Translations under genes and position numbers: made by a program
NCBI GenBank assembly: GCA_945859605.1
Contig: OX243822.1
Coordinates: forward strand, 5,266,352 to 5,330,351
Reading direction: 5' to 3'
Source: Lumbricus rubellus
Taxonomy: Eukaryota > Annelida > Clitellata > Crassiclitellata > Lumbricidae
DNA: 64,000 nucleotides
The notes under the pieces: generated by a model
Told to the model about the DNA's origin: nothing
Databases searched by the model: none
Seen by the model: the letters and a program-made list of their open reading frames with translations, nothing else
Part shown: positions 49,467 through 61,447 of the stretch, piece by piece
Layout: every line of letters begins with the position of its first letter
How positions within the stretch are numbered: the stretch's first letter is position 1

Positions 49467-49652
49467 TGTATGACCAAAGGGCCTTTACAGTCGGAGGCAG
49501 AGTGCAACCTCACACTCCACGTTTATATTGCGACCGAGCCACCCGCAGTAAAGAACCGATAAATTAATCTCTGATAAACCGACCGACCGGGAATCGAACC
49601 CGGGCCGCTGGCGTGGCGAGCGGGCTACAACCCACTCGGCCACGCAGGATCT
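49467..49652 (-). mobile_element. tRNA-derived SINE family B, copy 2
   Basis: Complement of 22916-23097 with few changes: GCGTGGCCGAGTGGGTTGTA, GGGTTCGATTCCCGG, AGGCCCTTTGGTCATACACG. The flanks 49200-49465 and 49655-49780 are AAAACCCAAG-type low complexity. Confidence 0.85.
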
Positions 49653-50213
49653 CTAAAAAAAACAGTTCTAAAAAACATTTCTCCGGTTCGGATCGAAAAA
49701 CTCAAGATCTTGGGGAAAAAAATCCAAGGACTGGCAGGGAGTGGCATCGCTTAGTATAATTAACCCAAATCGCGACCCACCCAAATAAAATATTATAGTG
49801 TAGGTTAACCCCGTTTCAAAGGTGTCTAACCATCATCCGCATTTTTCCGCAACTGTTCGTAAATTATATCAAGGCAAAAAATTTAGTCGAAAAAACTGTC
49901 ATAATGACTATTGTGACGTGTTCCACGCTTTTATATGATCCGTTGACACCGTTTTCAAAGGTGTCTAAAATTGATCGTCACAAATGGAAACCCGAATCCG
50001 TACAATACGAGCCTTAAGTCTATCTAATCAGTTTTCAAGCTCTGAACATTTACAAGCAACACCCACAATTTCAACAGAGGGACCATGGACGTGGTGACGG
50101 GACCAAAAAATTTATATAGGGCCCCTTCAAGGACTCTACTCAAAGGCGCTCCCGACCCAATCATTTACAATCAATATATATATAATATTTATATAATATA
50201 TATAGCCTATATA

Positions 50214-51476
50214 CCGGGTGGCGCATAAAAAACGTTCCCAAACTTTGTTAACCTGGCAAAGATCTAATTTCAGAGATATCAAATTTTAATTTACACCAAA
50301 ATGTTAAGCAATTATTTCTGTGCACAGATGTCACATTTCAAGAGAGTACGTTTATTATATCACATTCTGCGGCAAGGTTATAACGTCGTACCTGTTAAAA
50401 TATTTTGCACAAAACTACGTCATTTATTTCGCCGCGAACGAAAGTCTTCAATTGCGCCAGTAAAACTTTATCATGAGACTAGTCGTTTCTCTAAAAATAT
50501 TAATGGCATCTGCTGGAGTTTTGGTGCACAGTAAAACAGACATCATCGTCATTGATCCTCGGAAAACCAAAGTCAATGGAGAGTATAGGCCTATTACGTT
50601 GGCTTAATTTTGTTACGCGATAAGCTCATTCCCGAACGTCGTATAGGCCTAGTACGTAGACTCAATCCTGATGACAATTACATCTTTCAACAAGACAGTG
50701 CTCCTTCATATCGTTGCAGATTGGATCAGCAATTTTTTTCAAGCAAACATCCCTGATTTTATCCACAGTGATGCCTGGCCTCCAAACTCTTCCGATCAAA
50801 ATCCTATGATCTACTATATGAATGCAGCGATTGCAGCGCCCTAAAAGAGCTTGTGTAATGTGTATGCTGGTCGCAGAAAACCGTTTCTAAAATTAATGCT
50901 GACGAACTTAAGCAGGTCATTGAAGTAAAAAAAATAATGGTCTCTATTAGACGACACACAAATAGGCCTACAGAAGTCAACAGGACAGTGGAAACAGCGT
51001 TTAAGTGTCGTTACAAGAGAAGGCGGAGGAGCAATCAAACATTTTCTCGCGTAAAACATCATCATTAAACAACTGTGCAAAATTTTGGCCATGGGTCATA
51101 CAGTTCTAACAACAATTTCTCTCAAACGGTTGAGTATTTTGGGCCAAAAGTTGGCTGTGTAGTACAAATATGAATTATGATTAGTTTTATGTGCTATGAT
51201 TTAGTTTATCTTTAAAATTGTGTAATTGCCATCCTGCCAGGATAACGAAGTTTGGGAACGTTTTTAATGACGTAGCTTTGTGCAAAATTTTGTAACAGGT
51301 ACGACGTCATAACCTTGCCGCAGAGTGTGATATAATAAACGTATTCTCTTGAAATGTGACATCTGTGCACAGAAATGATTGCTTAACATTTCGGTGTAAA
51401 TTAATATTTGATATCTCTGAAATTAGATTTTTGCCAGATTAACAAAGTTTGGGAACGTTTTTTATGCGCCACCCGG
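50214..51476 (+). mobile_element. Mariner-type transposon relic with long inverted ends
   Basis: Termini CCGGGTGGCGCATAAAAAAC ... GTTTTTTATGCGCCACCCGG flanked by TA at 50212-50213 and 51477-51478. The inverted ends extend roughly 190 bp. The interior reads, with stops and frameshifts, as a Tc1/mariner transposase remnant, including FFQANIPDFIHSDAWPPNSS then DQNP, the recognisable WPPNSPDLNP-type block before the last catalytic acidic residue. The coding region is broken and inactive. A second internal AAGTTTGGGAACGTTTTTAA copy lies near 51250. Confidence 0.85.
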
Positions 51477-51496
51477 TATATTATATTTATATAATA

Positions 51497-52165
51497 TACT
51501 AGCTGTACCCAGCCACGCGTTGCTGTGGCAAAAAAGACCTCCCCTCCCCCTCCCCCTCCCGTCCCCTCCTCCCGCCCCCTCCTCCCGCCCCCTCCCCTCC
51601 CCCGCCCCCTTCCTCTCCCCTTCCCCTCCCCTCCCTCCACCTCTGCTCCTTTCCACCCTCACATCGTCCCTAACTGACAGCGGTAAGGCCTTTTTCGTAA
51701 TGGAATTATTTATCGACTCGCTTATGACGTCACGGGACGCTACCTCATTGATGTTTTGTCACTGTGTTTCGGTGCAAGCGTGCGGTATGGTTGAAAATGC
51801 AAATGGCGGTCGAACGGATTGCAAAGCAAAGTTCACTTTTTGTGGAAACGATTGGTTTTTTGGGGGGGGGGAAAGAAATGTTGTGACCTGGTGCTATTGG
51901 AATGGAAGGTTTTGGTAAATTTTCAAAACAATCGGCGCGTTACTTGCGGCGTGATCGTGACCGCAGTATTTAAAGTGATGGAAAGTGATAATTTTTAACT
52001 TTTTGGGGAAACGATGTTTTTTGGGGTGGGGTAAAAATGTTGTGACCTGCCGCTATTGGAATGGAAGGTTTTGGTAAATTTTCAAAAGAATCGGTGCATT
52101 ACTTTCGGCGTTTTCGTGACCGCACTTTTGCAAAGTTTCATTTTTATTTATATAGATATATATAT
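51497..52165 (+). mobile_element. Dispersed repeat AGCTGTACCC..., copy 2
   Basis: Aligns with 40925-41395: CTAGCTGTACCCAGCCACGC, CCCTCC block, GGAATGGAAGGTTTTGG present twice (51899, 52060), ending TTTATTTATATAGATATATA. The duplicated 3' half makes it longer than copy 1. Confidence 0.75.
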
Positions 52166-52191
52166 ATATAGATATATATATATATATATAA

Positions 52192-53380
52192 ATGCATTGG
52201 AGAGGATCAATTTGGCTTCAGAAAGGGAAGAGGAACAAGAGACGCGATTGCAGCACTGAGAATTCTAACAGAAAGAAGCATCCAGCATGGACAGGACATA
52301 TTCATATGCTACGTTGACTATGAAAAAGCATTTGACAGGGTCGATTGGAAGAAGCTGATGAGTGCGTTAAGACGAATAGGAGTGGAATGGCAGGAAAGGA
52401 GATTGATAGGTAATCTATATATGGGACAGAAGGTGAAAATAAGAATTGATGGTGAATACTCGGAACCAGGAAAGATAGGAAGAGGTGTGAGGCAAGGATG
52501 CCCACTATCCCCAATATTGTTTAATATCTATATAGAAGAAATTGTAAGAGAAACACTGGAAGAAGTGAATGAGGGGATAAAGGTAGGAGGAAGACTGATA
52601 AAAGCTCTGAGGTTTGCGGACGATCAGGCAATGTTGGCAGGCACTCAAGAAGGATTACAAAGAATGATGGATCGACTGAACATGATATCGACAGAATACG
52701 ACATGAAAATAAACATCAAAAAGACAAAGACTATGAGGATAAGCAAAGGAGGAAAGGAAGCAATTCTTAAGATCACAGTAAACGGAGAGGAAATAGAACA
52801 GGTAGAGAAATTCTGCTACCTAGGAAGTATGGTCACAGATGATGCAAGATGCCATATAGAAATAAAAAGAAGAATAGCCATGGGAAAAGACGCATTCAAC
52901 AACAGAGGGGAACTCCTCAGAGGAAAACTAAATATGAGCCTTAAAAAGAGGATGGTCAAGACGCTGGTGTGGAGTGTGGTCCTGTATGGGTCAGAAACAT
53001 GGACAATGAGAAAGGATGACATAAGAAGATTGGAGGCTTTCGAAATGTGGATTTGGCGAAGAATGAAGCGTGTCAGCTGGATGGAACACAAGACAAACGA
53101 AGAAATACTGCAGATGGTGGGAGAGGAACGATCAATGATGGAGACAATACGGAGGCGACAGAGAAACTGGATTGGACACATCATGAGGAGTGACACCATA
53201 GTACGGGATATCATCGAAGGAAGAATGGAGGGGAAAAAGACAAGAGGAAGACCAAGAACAATGCTACTGGACTGGATGATGACAAAGGACGGTTACAGAG
53301 GGTTAAAGATGGATGCACAGAACAGATATGCGTGGCGTCATTGGACATATGAACCTGCCTGACGGCAGAGAACCAAAGAA
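52192..53380 (+). mobile_element. 5'-truncated LINE with open reverse-transcriptase frame
   Basis: Open frame from about 52193 to the stop at 53360-53362. It encodes [14 protein letters not shown], the [12 protein letters not shown] motif, [14 protein letters not shown], the catalytic box as FADDQAML, then [44 protein letters not shown] and [11 protein letters not shown]. That is the RT core from its finger motifs through the C-terminal tail, without a stop. The endonuclease and start are missing, so this copy cannot be a complete element. It looks RTE-like and is related to 1303-1958, though diverged from it. A/T-rich (TATATAA)n follows. Confidence 0.92.
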
Positions 53381-53463
53381 GAAGATATATATAATATGTA
53401 TATAAATTATAATATGTATATATAATATTTATATATAATATTTATATATATTTCATACAACCC

Positions 53464-53638
53464 AGTGCTAAAAGTATTTTAAAAAATGCCTGGACGCCCA
53501 TTACCTTTCCAAAAAAAGTGCCAGGACGCCCCTTACACTTTCAGGTGTGCTGGCCAAATAAGTGGCAGGACGGCATAGAGATTTGAAAATAAGTGCCAGG
53601 ACGCCGTCCATGACCGTCCTGCCACACTTTAAGCCTTG
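53464..53638 (+). mobile_element. MITE family M3, copy 2
   Basis: CAGTGCTAAAAGT ... ACACTTTAAGCCTTG aligned with 21858-22004, longer by a repeated GCCAGGACGCCC segment. The flanks are only partly similar. 53640-54050 shows no gene. Confidence 0.82.
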
Positions 53639-54054
53639 ATATGACCAACAAGTAAACTTGAAAAAATTATAATTGATTGGAAAATAGAGATTAAAAATCT
53701 GACAGCTCGGCTATGGAGGTTGCAGTGGCCTAGCAGCAGGACAGCTAATTCCCAGGCAACATAATTAAAATCTATATTCAAGGGAAACTAAAGCAGTCGA
53801 AATTCTTTCAAACTACTGCCGGCCGAATCCCAAGACTTGCGTAAATTAGAGAACTCAAACAGACGAATACAATCTTTCTTTTTTTCAGACTCCATTGTAT
53901 TTCAACGAGTGCATTAAAACGTTCGGCCATTTCGCAACGAAACGAGCTTTGCTCGATGAAATAATTATGCGGTGCAAGCCGACAGCATAATCTTCAAACC
54001 TAACAAAAAAAACAAGTTTCTAGAATTTGTTAAATACTGAATTCACAATTTTTC

Positions 54055-54845
54055 ACAATCTAGTCTCGTCAACAGCAACAACAGATCAACAGCGACTTCT
54101 AACAGCGATAGACTTCTGACAGCAAGACTTCCGACAGCAGGACTACCGACAGCAGGACTACCGACAGAAAGACTTCTGACAGCGAGACTTCTGACAGCGA
54201 GACTGCTGACAGCAAGACTGCTGACAGCAAGACTTCTGACAGCAAGACTTCTGACAGGAGGATTTTCCGACAAGACTTCAGACAGAAACTTCTGACAGCA
54301 AGACTTCTGACAGCGTGAGACTTCTGACAGCAAGACTTCTGACAGCAAGACTTCTGACAGCGAGACTTCTGACAGCAAGACTGCTGACAGCAAGACTTCT
54401 GACAGCAAGACTTCTGACAGGAGGATTTTCCGACAAGACTTCAGACAGAAACTTCTGACAGCAAGACTTCTGACAGCGTGAGACTTCTGACAGCAAGACT
54501 TCTGACAGCAAGACTTCTGACAGCAAGACTTCTGACAGAAACTTCTGACAACAAGACTTCTGACAGCAAGACTTCTGACAGCAAGACTTCTGACAGCAAG
54601 ACTTCTGACAGGAGGATTTTCCGACAAGACTTCAGACAGAAACTTCTGACAGCAAGACTTCTGACAGCGCAAGACTTCTGACAGAAACTTCTGACAGCAA
54701 GACTGCTGACAGCAAGACTTCCGACAGCAAGACTTCTGACAGCAAGACTTCTGACAAAAACCTCTGACAGCAAGACTTCTGACAGGAGGATTTTCCGACA
54801 AGACTTTCAGCCCGAAACTTCTGACAATGAGAGACATCCGACAGC
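54055..54845 (+). repeat. 15-bp minisatellite GACAGCAAGACTTCT, about 50 copies
   Basis: 15-base unit with CTGCTG and CCG variants. It is organised into higher-order blocks that each include GACAGGAGGATTTTCCGACA and a shortened GACAGAAACTTCT unit, recurring near 54255, 54417, 54607 and 54780. The 269-codon minus-strand ORF (LAVRSLAVRSL) is an artefact of a 15-base unit. About 265 bp beyond the ENTR1 stop. Confidence 0.95.
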
Positions 54846-55110
54846 GAGGCACAGGCAGTCAGAAAGACCGAGTCCGAGTCACATCCAAAATATCACCAGA
54901 GCGAAATAGAAAGGCATTCCGAGGAAAAATTGACTAAATTGCATCGCGCCGTTTGTGACGAGTGCGGTCATTGTTTTGAACAAACGCGCGCAGCATATCA
55001 ACAAATCGTTCTGCATTTACGTTTACAGTATCAGCTGAACTATAACTCTCGATGGTTTCTCTTGCTTTCAACAACTCTCGTGTCTCCTAAGATGCGGACT
55101 CGATCCACCC

Positions 55111-58100
55111 TTATGAAGTCGGATCTTTCGGCTTATGACGACTATTGTCTGTCGTTGAACTGCTGCTGTTGTGGTCCGTATGAACTTCGGTGACTTGGTC
55201 GGTAGAGGCGAGAAAACTGGAAACCATCTTTAGCGTTTCGACACCGCTTAGCAGTTGTCTGAAAGAAAGGAGAAGAAAAAGAGCATGATTAATTTTAATG
55301 GTTATTTAATTGTAGCTTCTGTTGAGTGAAAGCAAAGCAGCAATCAAGACAACACAGAAGATGTAGTCTTTTGACGAACAAACAGACAGACTTACAGATA
55401 GACAGACTTACAGACAGACAGACAGAGAGGCATCCTCTAAGTGGATGAGCAATCCCTAACAGGTAGGTGTACTTACATCACATATAAGCACTTGTTATAG
55501 ACTACACCTTCAAGATATTCACTCAGAGGCGCTCCGACTACAGCGTGGACACTGAATCAAAGTTTCACGCCAAGACGCAGGAGCAATTGTGAGTGAAGGA
55601 CATGCCCAAGGTCCCTAGACAGCGGCTTGCGGTGGATTTGAACCCGCAACCTACCAGCTCCAAGGCACCGAACTTAACCCTACACCACAGTGACCCACAA
55701 TAATAATTATATGAATACAGCATTCCAACTATGGCAATAATTTTTAGGATGAAAGAGAAAAGGCATGAGAGGCGTACTTAAGAAGCTGTTCAGCGTTTGC
55801 TGCAGCTGTGCTGATCTGTTGTGAAGCGTTCAATGATTTCACTCGCAGTGGATTGCTGTTCGAACTTCTCAACAGATCGTTCTCAGCGGCCAACGAACTC
55901 GTACGACTCTACAATCAAACAAGCAACACGCACACTTTGAATTGCAACTGTTAATGATCAAAGAATCTGTTAAGGCCTACAGCCAAGGCCGTAGACAGGG
56001 GGGTGTTTTGGGTGTTTGAACACCCCCCCGAAATGGAAAATGCAGAAAAAATCTATTGCATTTAGCCTACTAGCTCGTGATGCAAAAACCATGAAATAAA
56101 ACCATGAAAACACCCCCCCGACGAAATTAAAAAATAGAATGCAGTCACTAGCACATAACGAAAAAATGAATTTAAGCAAAATGAAATGAATTTTCGATCT
56201 GATGACTAAAAAAAGTCGCCAAAAATTTTCCGGCGAAGAAACACCCCCCGAAATAAAATCCTGGCTACGGCCTTGCCTACAGCTGCAAAGACCGTTTAAA
56301 GCCAATGGGGTCATCAAATGTACAGCGCCAGGTAACTGTAATTTGTAATGTGCAATTGTAACCAAACATTTATATAATGCCGCCGAGGAATAATGAGGAT
56401 GGCAGCAGGCACCTACGGGCACTGGTTCCTTGGTTCTTGCTGATGATGAGATATGGCTAACACTGGTTGTAAGGTGTTTGTAAGGAAACTCTAATACCTG
56501 CAGTGTCTTGATTTCTTGCTTCAACTTGACTATAACGGTTTCAGCATTAACGGCTCGTTGCTGAAATTCAATAAGAAACAATTCCTGTAAGCAAGCAAGT
56601 CAAACAACCTCAGTTTTCTTGACCTTAGCATACCAGGGTAGATGATCCTCTTAGTGATTACAATACTTTGTATGCGATATCTTTCCTACCAATCAACAAC
56701 TTGAAACAAAAAAATTTAAGGATCTAAAAATATTAGTCGATGCGATAATAACAATAAATTAAGTATAATAATAATAATAATAATATTTAACTATCAGTAA
56801 GTAAATCAACATAATTAATAATCAAATTAATAATCATTAGCCTTTGAAACTACATTCTACTCTGCTCTTAAGACTCCTCTCTTTAGCCGTGGTTGGGTCG
56901 GCAGCACTTCTGAGTAGAAACTCTTGAAGAGGCGCTATATAAATGTCTGAAATTTATGAATGAACGAAAAATAATAATAACAACAATCTTCATTAAATTT
57001 TAAACAGCTGCACTGCAGTATGATATGAACGGATGATCACAAGTTATTACACAAGTCGAATTAAACTGTCTGGCAGTCAAGCAAGGCGTCCATAACATCA
57101 GACTATTCATTTTTCCAACGCAATCTTCCGAATGGAAGGTTGAGCAGACTTTATGGAAGGTATCTGGTAGCGATCCCATATCCATACAATCCTCAAGAAA
57201 AACTGCCACCATTATACTAAACCCCTCAGAAACGGGGCATTTCGGGTAATGCTGAGAAGAATATAACCCACTAATGTTGTCTGTAGATTCGCTTCGACCT
57301 GCTGTACCATGTTCTCCAGGGCGGCTGTTTCGTCGGCTTCGTGTTTACGCAGGTTTTCGACGTCTTTCAATAATTCCGCGGACCTGCAGAAGAAAACGGG
57401 AAGAAAATGAGTCGAAATGTTGACCATGTAACCGTCAATTAGGGCAGATAGATTAATGAGGCGGTAACTATTTTCTATGGTGCCACTCACTACCTACCCA
57501 TCTCGCTACTTACCAAACTATCTGTCTGTCTGTCTATCTGTCTGTCCATTTTATCTATCCAGCATCCATCCATCCATCCACCCACCAACCCATCTATCCA
57601 TCTCACTATTCTATCTAACCTATCCAATTTATCTACCTTATCTATGCAATCTATTCATCTCTCTTCTATCAACATGATATCCATCCATCTACCCTTCATC
57701 CCCATATATTCAACGAATCTATCCACCCACCCACCCACCACCCCAACTTCTGATCTAACAGTATAGCATCTTATAAACCACAACAAAATCGAGCACCCCC
57801 CATAACCGCCATCATCGAACTTCAGAGCAAACGTCACAGCTTCAAATGACGGCCATGCATAACAAACATCAGACAGATTCGTCAGCACCATTGCACAAAC
57901 ACCTCGTTACGATTACGCTAATAATTATTATTCGAATTACGTTACCTAGTTGACTCTCGGTGACTCTGTTCGCGAGCTTCGTTTAGCTGTCGTCTTAGAT
58001 CTTGGTTCTCGTCTTTTAACTGACATTTAAAACAAAAATATTGAAACAGACAAGTAATAATTAAAATATTTGGTTATTAATGATTAACATTTAACGATCA

Positions 58101-60282
58101 ACAATTAATTATTAACAATTAATATATGCCTTTTTGTGAGATATTTTATAAGTTGTTGATCATTAAATGTTAATCATTAATAACTAAATATTTCTTTATT
58201 ACTCCACTCGCAAACGCACAACGGGTCATGAAACATCACTATAACACATTGAAGTAATAATTGGTTATTTAAAAGGTGCAAACTAATTCACAAGTAGAAT
58301 GAAATCACTAAAATCCTGGTGTTAAACAAATCATCTGTACGACAATTTGGTGGTAAATCCCTTTCAAATCAACGAACCACAGCATGGTATCCCTAGATTA
58401 TGTGAGCGAGACAAGAAGGGAGTATCCAGTAATCATTCTGGCGAGAGAAGATCATGAAGGACATTCTTGAGGTCACAGAGGGTAGAAGCAAAGAAGAATT
58501 TCATCAGCCTTAGTACACAACGCGTCAAAAGTATGAGTACTAGTTCGCAAAAAGCCACGGTGCAAATTAAAGGCGCAAGGGAGTATCCAGTTACTCATTC
58601 TTGATGGGGAGATCTCATCATGGAGGACATTCCTGAGGTCACTGTGGAAGCGTGGATAGAAGCAAAGAATGAATTCATCAGCCTAAGAACACAACGCGTC
58701 AAAAGTCGAAGTACCAGTTCGCAAAAACCACCATCACACAACGCAAAATGGAGGAAAAATACACTGCTAACGATCATCAGTTGAACAGATCCATATTTTT
58801 CTAAACACATAAAAACAACAGCTCTGTCCGAAACAATCCAAAAGCCAATCATACCCGGTTCAGAAGTTGCGTTTTATCTTCGTCCTCAAGCGAGTGAAAC
58901 CCGTCGAAGCCAGGCGCGGCAATGTCACCGCCCGGCACATTCCCCGGCACGATAAAGCCTCCGAGGCCGCCGTCGGAGAGAAAATCGGGCAGCCCCCCTC
59001 CCGACGCGACCCCCGAATTCGTCACATGTTGCAGCTGTCTTCTGCTTTCGGGGCTCAGCGGTGGACGCGTTTCAACGGCGCGTTCCATCTTCTTCGCTTC
59101 CCTGAAGCCGACATCTCTTTCGTGAACGGGACTCTGCCCCAAATGTCCGTTTAAGTTAGCCTTCGGCCGAATGCCACCGCAGGCTTCGTTTGGAGCGTCG
59201 CCGGAGACGTCCGGGGGGCAGGAGGCAGCCACGTGGCTCGAGGAGGCGGCCGCGCTGTCGAGGGCAAAGTCCGGAAGACAGAGTTCGACGACAGTCGAGT
59301 TGCGCGACCGACTTCGACTCAGCTCGCGGTCGTTGAGGTGATCCTGAACGAAGTCAGGAAGGTCGTTGGCCAGGTCGGGCGTCGCAAGTCGACCGTTGGC
59401 GGACCCGGTTGACGCTCCAGGCTGTTTGGGGCCGCCGCCGCTCGACTGTAGAAAGCGTTTGAAACTGAACGGATTCTCGTCGGACTTCTTGGCTTTCGGC
59501 TCGTGGTTTTCTAAATTTATATTTAAGAGAAAAAGCATAAATCAATATTTCAACAAATGAATGGCGATGAAAAAATATACAAAGAGATCTGACTTAAATT
59601 GCACTTGCAATGACAGATTTCATCCTTATTTCTAAACTTATATTTATGTCAGTCACATATCCTAAAGGGCCGTTATTTAAATTATGATTGATTGATTGAC
59701 AATATGGCAGTGCTGCAGTGTATATAGTACAATATGTTGTATTCACTCTAAAGGTTTATTGTATTCGTTGTATTGTACCTTTATTCATTGTTTGCATTCT
59801 ACATGAACACACTGTGAAACTCTTTTATAACCAAAAGTTCACTTAAAGAAGAGCACCATTGACTTGGTCACGATACTGACCAATCTACCGCAAGCTGCTT
59901 TGCAAGGAGCGCTCTCAAACTAATTACGGCAAGCCCCAAAAGCACCTAGCAAGGCAAGTTTCTGTGCAAATTTTGCATCACCTCTCAACTTACATCGTAA
60001 AGGTTCAAACTGGGTGCCTGCTGTTCAACTTCCGAAAAACAAGCGCTACAAAAGCGAACTGCCAAGTCAAAAAGAGTTACCTTTACTATGATTAGACGTA
60101 TCCAGCAAATCTAGTGCGGGCTCTTCGTCCTCACTCCCGTCTTCCCAATCGGAATCGCTATTCGTTCTGTCTTTGCTAGATTTCTTAATAAATTTCTTGA
60201 ATGAAAACGGATTTTCCTCATCTCCGTCACCTCCTCCGCTCGCCATATTTTCATTTAGATTCTCATTTAGGGATCCTTTCAT
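55111..60282 (-). CDS. entr1: Endosome-associated trafficking regulator 1 (SDCCAG3), 7 exons
   Basis: Exons on the minus strand: 60282-60081, 59510-58855, 58019-57946, 57383-57272, 56560-56498, 55908-55778, 55258-55111 (stop). All phases agree (1,0,2,0,0,2), giving 461 residues (human ENTR1: 435). The family acts in endosome-to-surface recycling and cytokinesis. The N-terminus is acidic with NPFSFKKF at 24-31, repeated as NPFSFKRF at 80-87. Exon 2 is a disordered region with LPDF at 118, 146 and 241. Exons 2 (end)-5 form the conserved coiled coil: LKDENQDLRRQLNEA, ENMVQQVEANLQ and QRAVNAETVIVKLKQEIKTL. Exon 6 holds SLAAENDLLR and exon 7 begins QLLSGVETL, both matching the family C-terminus. 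The start at 60282 gives 12 residues before MASGGGDGDEENPF; the internal Met13 is an alternative start. Confidence 0.9.
55486..55697 (-). mobile_element. tRNA-derived SINE family A, copy 3
   Basis: From 55697 down: GTGGGTCACTGTGGTGTAGG, a decayed B box GGGTTCAAATCCACC, body with CACAATTGCTCC, tail GGAGCGCCTCTGAGTGAATA ... GAAGGTGTAGTCTATAAC. ENTR1 intron 6. Confidence 0.85.
55984..56275. mobile_element. hAT-type MITE, 292 bp
   Basis: CAAGGCCGTAGACAGG ... CCTGGCTACGGCCTTG termini and exact 8-base duplication CCTACAGC (55976-55983, 56276-56283). Internal ACACCCCCCCG repeats. ENTR1 intron 5. Confidence 0.9.
56868..56975 (+). mobile_element. LINE 3' tail fragment
   Basis: GGCAGCACTTCTGAGTAGAA ... 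TTGAAGAGGCGCTATATAAATG with (GAAT)-like tail. ENTR1 intron 4, opposite strand. Confidence 0.75.
57500..57745 (+). repeat. (TCTG)n, (CATC)n and (TCTA)n mixed microsatellite
   Basis: Tetranucleotide-rich stretch in ENTR1 intron 3. Confidence 0.85.
58062..58192. repeat. AT-rich inverted repeat, ~40-bp arms
   Basis: ATTTGGTTATTAATGATTAA ... CGATCAACAA pairs with TTGTTGATCA ... TTAATCATTAATAACTAAAT around a loop of about 50 bases. It starts about 45 bases upstream of ENTR1 exon 3. Confidence 0.85.
58413..58738 (-). repeat. ~165-bp tandem duplication in ENTR1 intron 2
   Basis: Two copies (about 58413-58575 and 58580-58738) share GGGAGTATCCAGT, GGACATTC.TGAGGTCAC, AACACAACGCGTCAAAAGT and AGTTCGCAAAAACC, with moderate divergence. 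Confidence 0.85.
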
Positions 60283-61447
60283 AATTGATCGAATCTTGAA
60301 ATCTGATTAGTAAGTATGCAAAAAAGAAAAGTTTAGGGACTCTCATAAAAAATATTATTATAATAATTATAGCCTTCGTGTTTAAGTAATGAATAAAGCT
60401 ATGCACAGCACAAAGACTTGAACCAATTTATTGCTAGAAGGCGTATCAAACTGAATTTTTTTTATAGCTGAATGAGCAAGAAATCTCAAAACCAAGTTCT
60501 AGGCTATAAATAATTAAAGTCCCAAATAGGCCTACTTAAAATTGTAGCCTGAGTGCCGGACAGAGGCCCGAATCAATAAACCCATGCAAATTAAGGTAGG
60601 CCTATCGGCTAGTTGAGACTGAGCTGTGATAATAGAATCTCCAATAAGTCGGCTTCTACTTCCTGGCAATGTCGCATTAGGCTATCGGTTTTCTGCCAGA
60701 TTGGGTCTCGATCGGCACTCCAATTTCAATGGATAGGCCTAGGCATATTACAGCATGTAACTTATTGTTTTAGATATGATTGACGTGCTACTCATCGCCA
60801 TGGTTCGCGATCAGCTAATCAAAAACTTGTCTTGGTGGCAGCGATGCAGTTCTCAATTCTATTCGAGTATTGTTACAGTAGCCTAAGTGGGTAGTTCATG
60901 ACGACCAAACGAGTAGAGTTGTACAACATTTCATTACATTACATTACATTACACAGTAGTTTCTTTTCTAGTAGCCTATTATTGACGTATCTTACAATGT
61001 TTTATTTGCGATAATATAAGCGACACAACTATTGCTTCGTACACTCTCGGACTGTCGACCTAGGGCCTAATTAACTTCCTGACTTCTTGCAGTCGTCTTG
61101 GTCTGTCGTTCCAGTCCCAATTCCTCGAGAGCGGATTCCTCTATTATAGGTCGTTGACGTCTTGATCGTCTCCTCGTCCATAACGATTAAAAAAGGGTCA
61201 AACTCTGGAGTCGGGCTGTTCCTGTATTATTGTTCAGGATTGGACGCGTTGACATATAGATAGCTGCGTTTAGAAACGTTTTAAGGGTGTGCAAAATCAA
61301 ATCTTTGTTCGGCAATGTTTGAAACGCAGTGGGTTTGTTTTATTTACCTCAAGTGTAGGCCTTACAGTTATGCACACTATAATACTATTTTAGTTATTTA
61401 AACCAATTTATTAGCTGTAGTTTGAAAACGGCATTGTGCCATGACGA
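60283..61447. other. Intergenic region upstream of ENTR1, no gene recognised
   Basis: Probably contains the ENTR1 promoter and perhaps that of the plus-strand gene beyond. Only a short CATTACATTACATTACATTA run (60929-60955) and TAGGCCTA motifs stand out; no TATA or other promoter element could be assigned. Confidence 0.5.

Noticed and set aside
54043..54852. 269-codon ORF with LAVRSLAVRSL
   Set aside because: 15-bp tandem units keep the frame open automatically; no ENTR1 homolog has such a domain.
57000..57212. 70-codon minus-strand ORF between ENTR1 exons
   Set aside because: It lies in intron 4, has no splice-compatible borders, and is not needed to join exons 4 and 5, which are already in phase.
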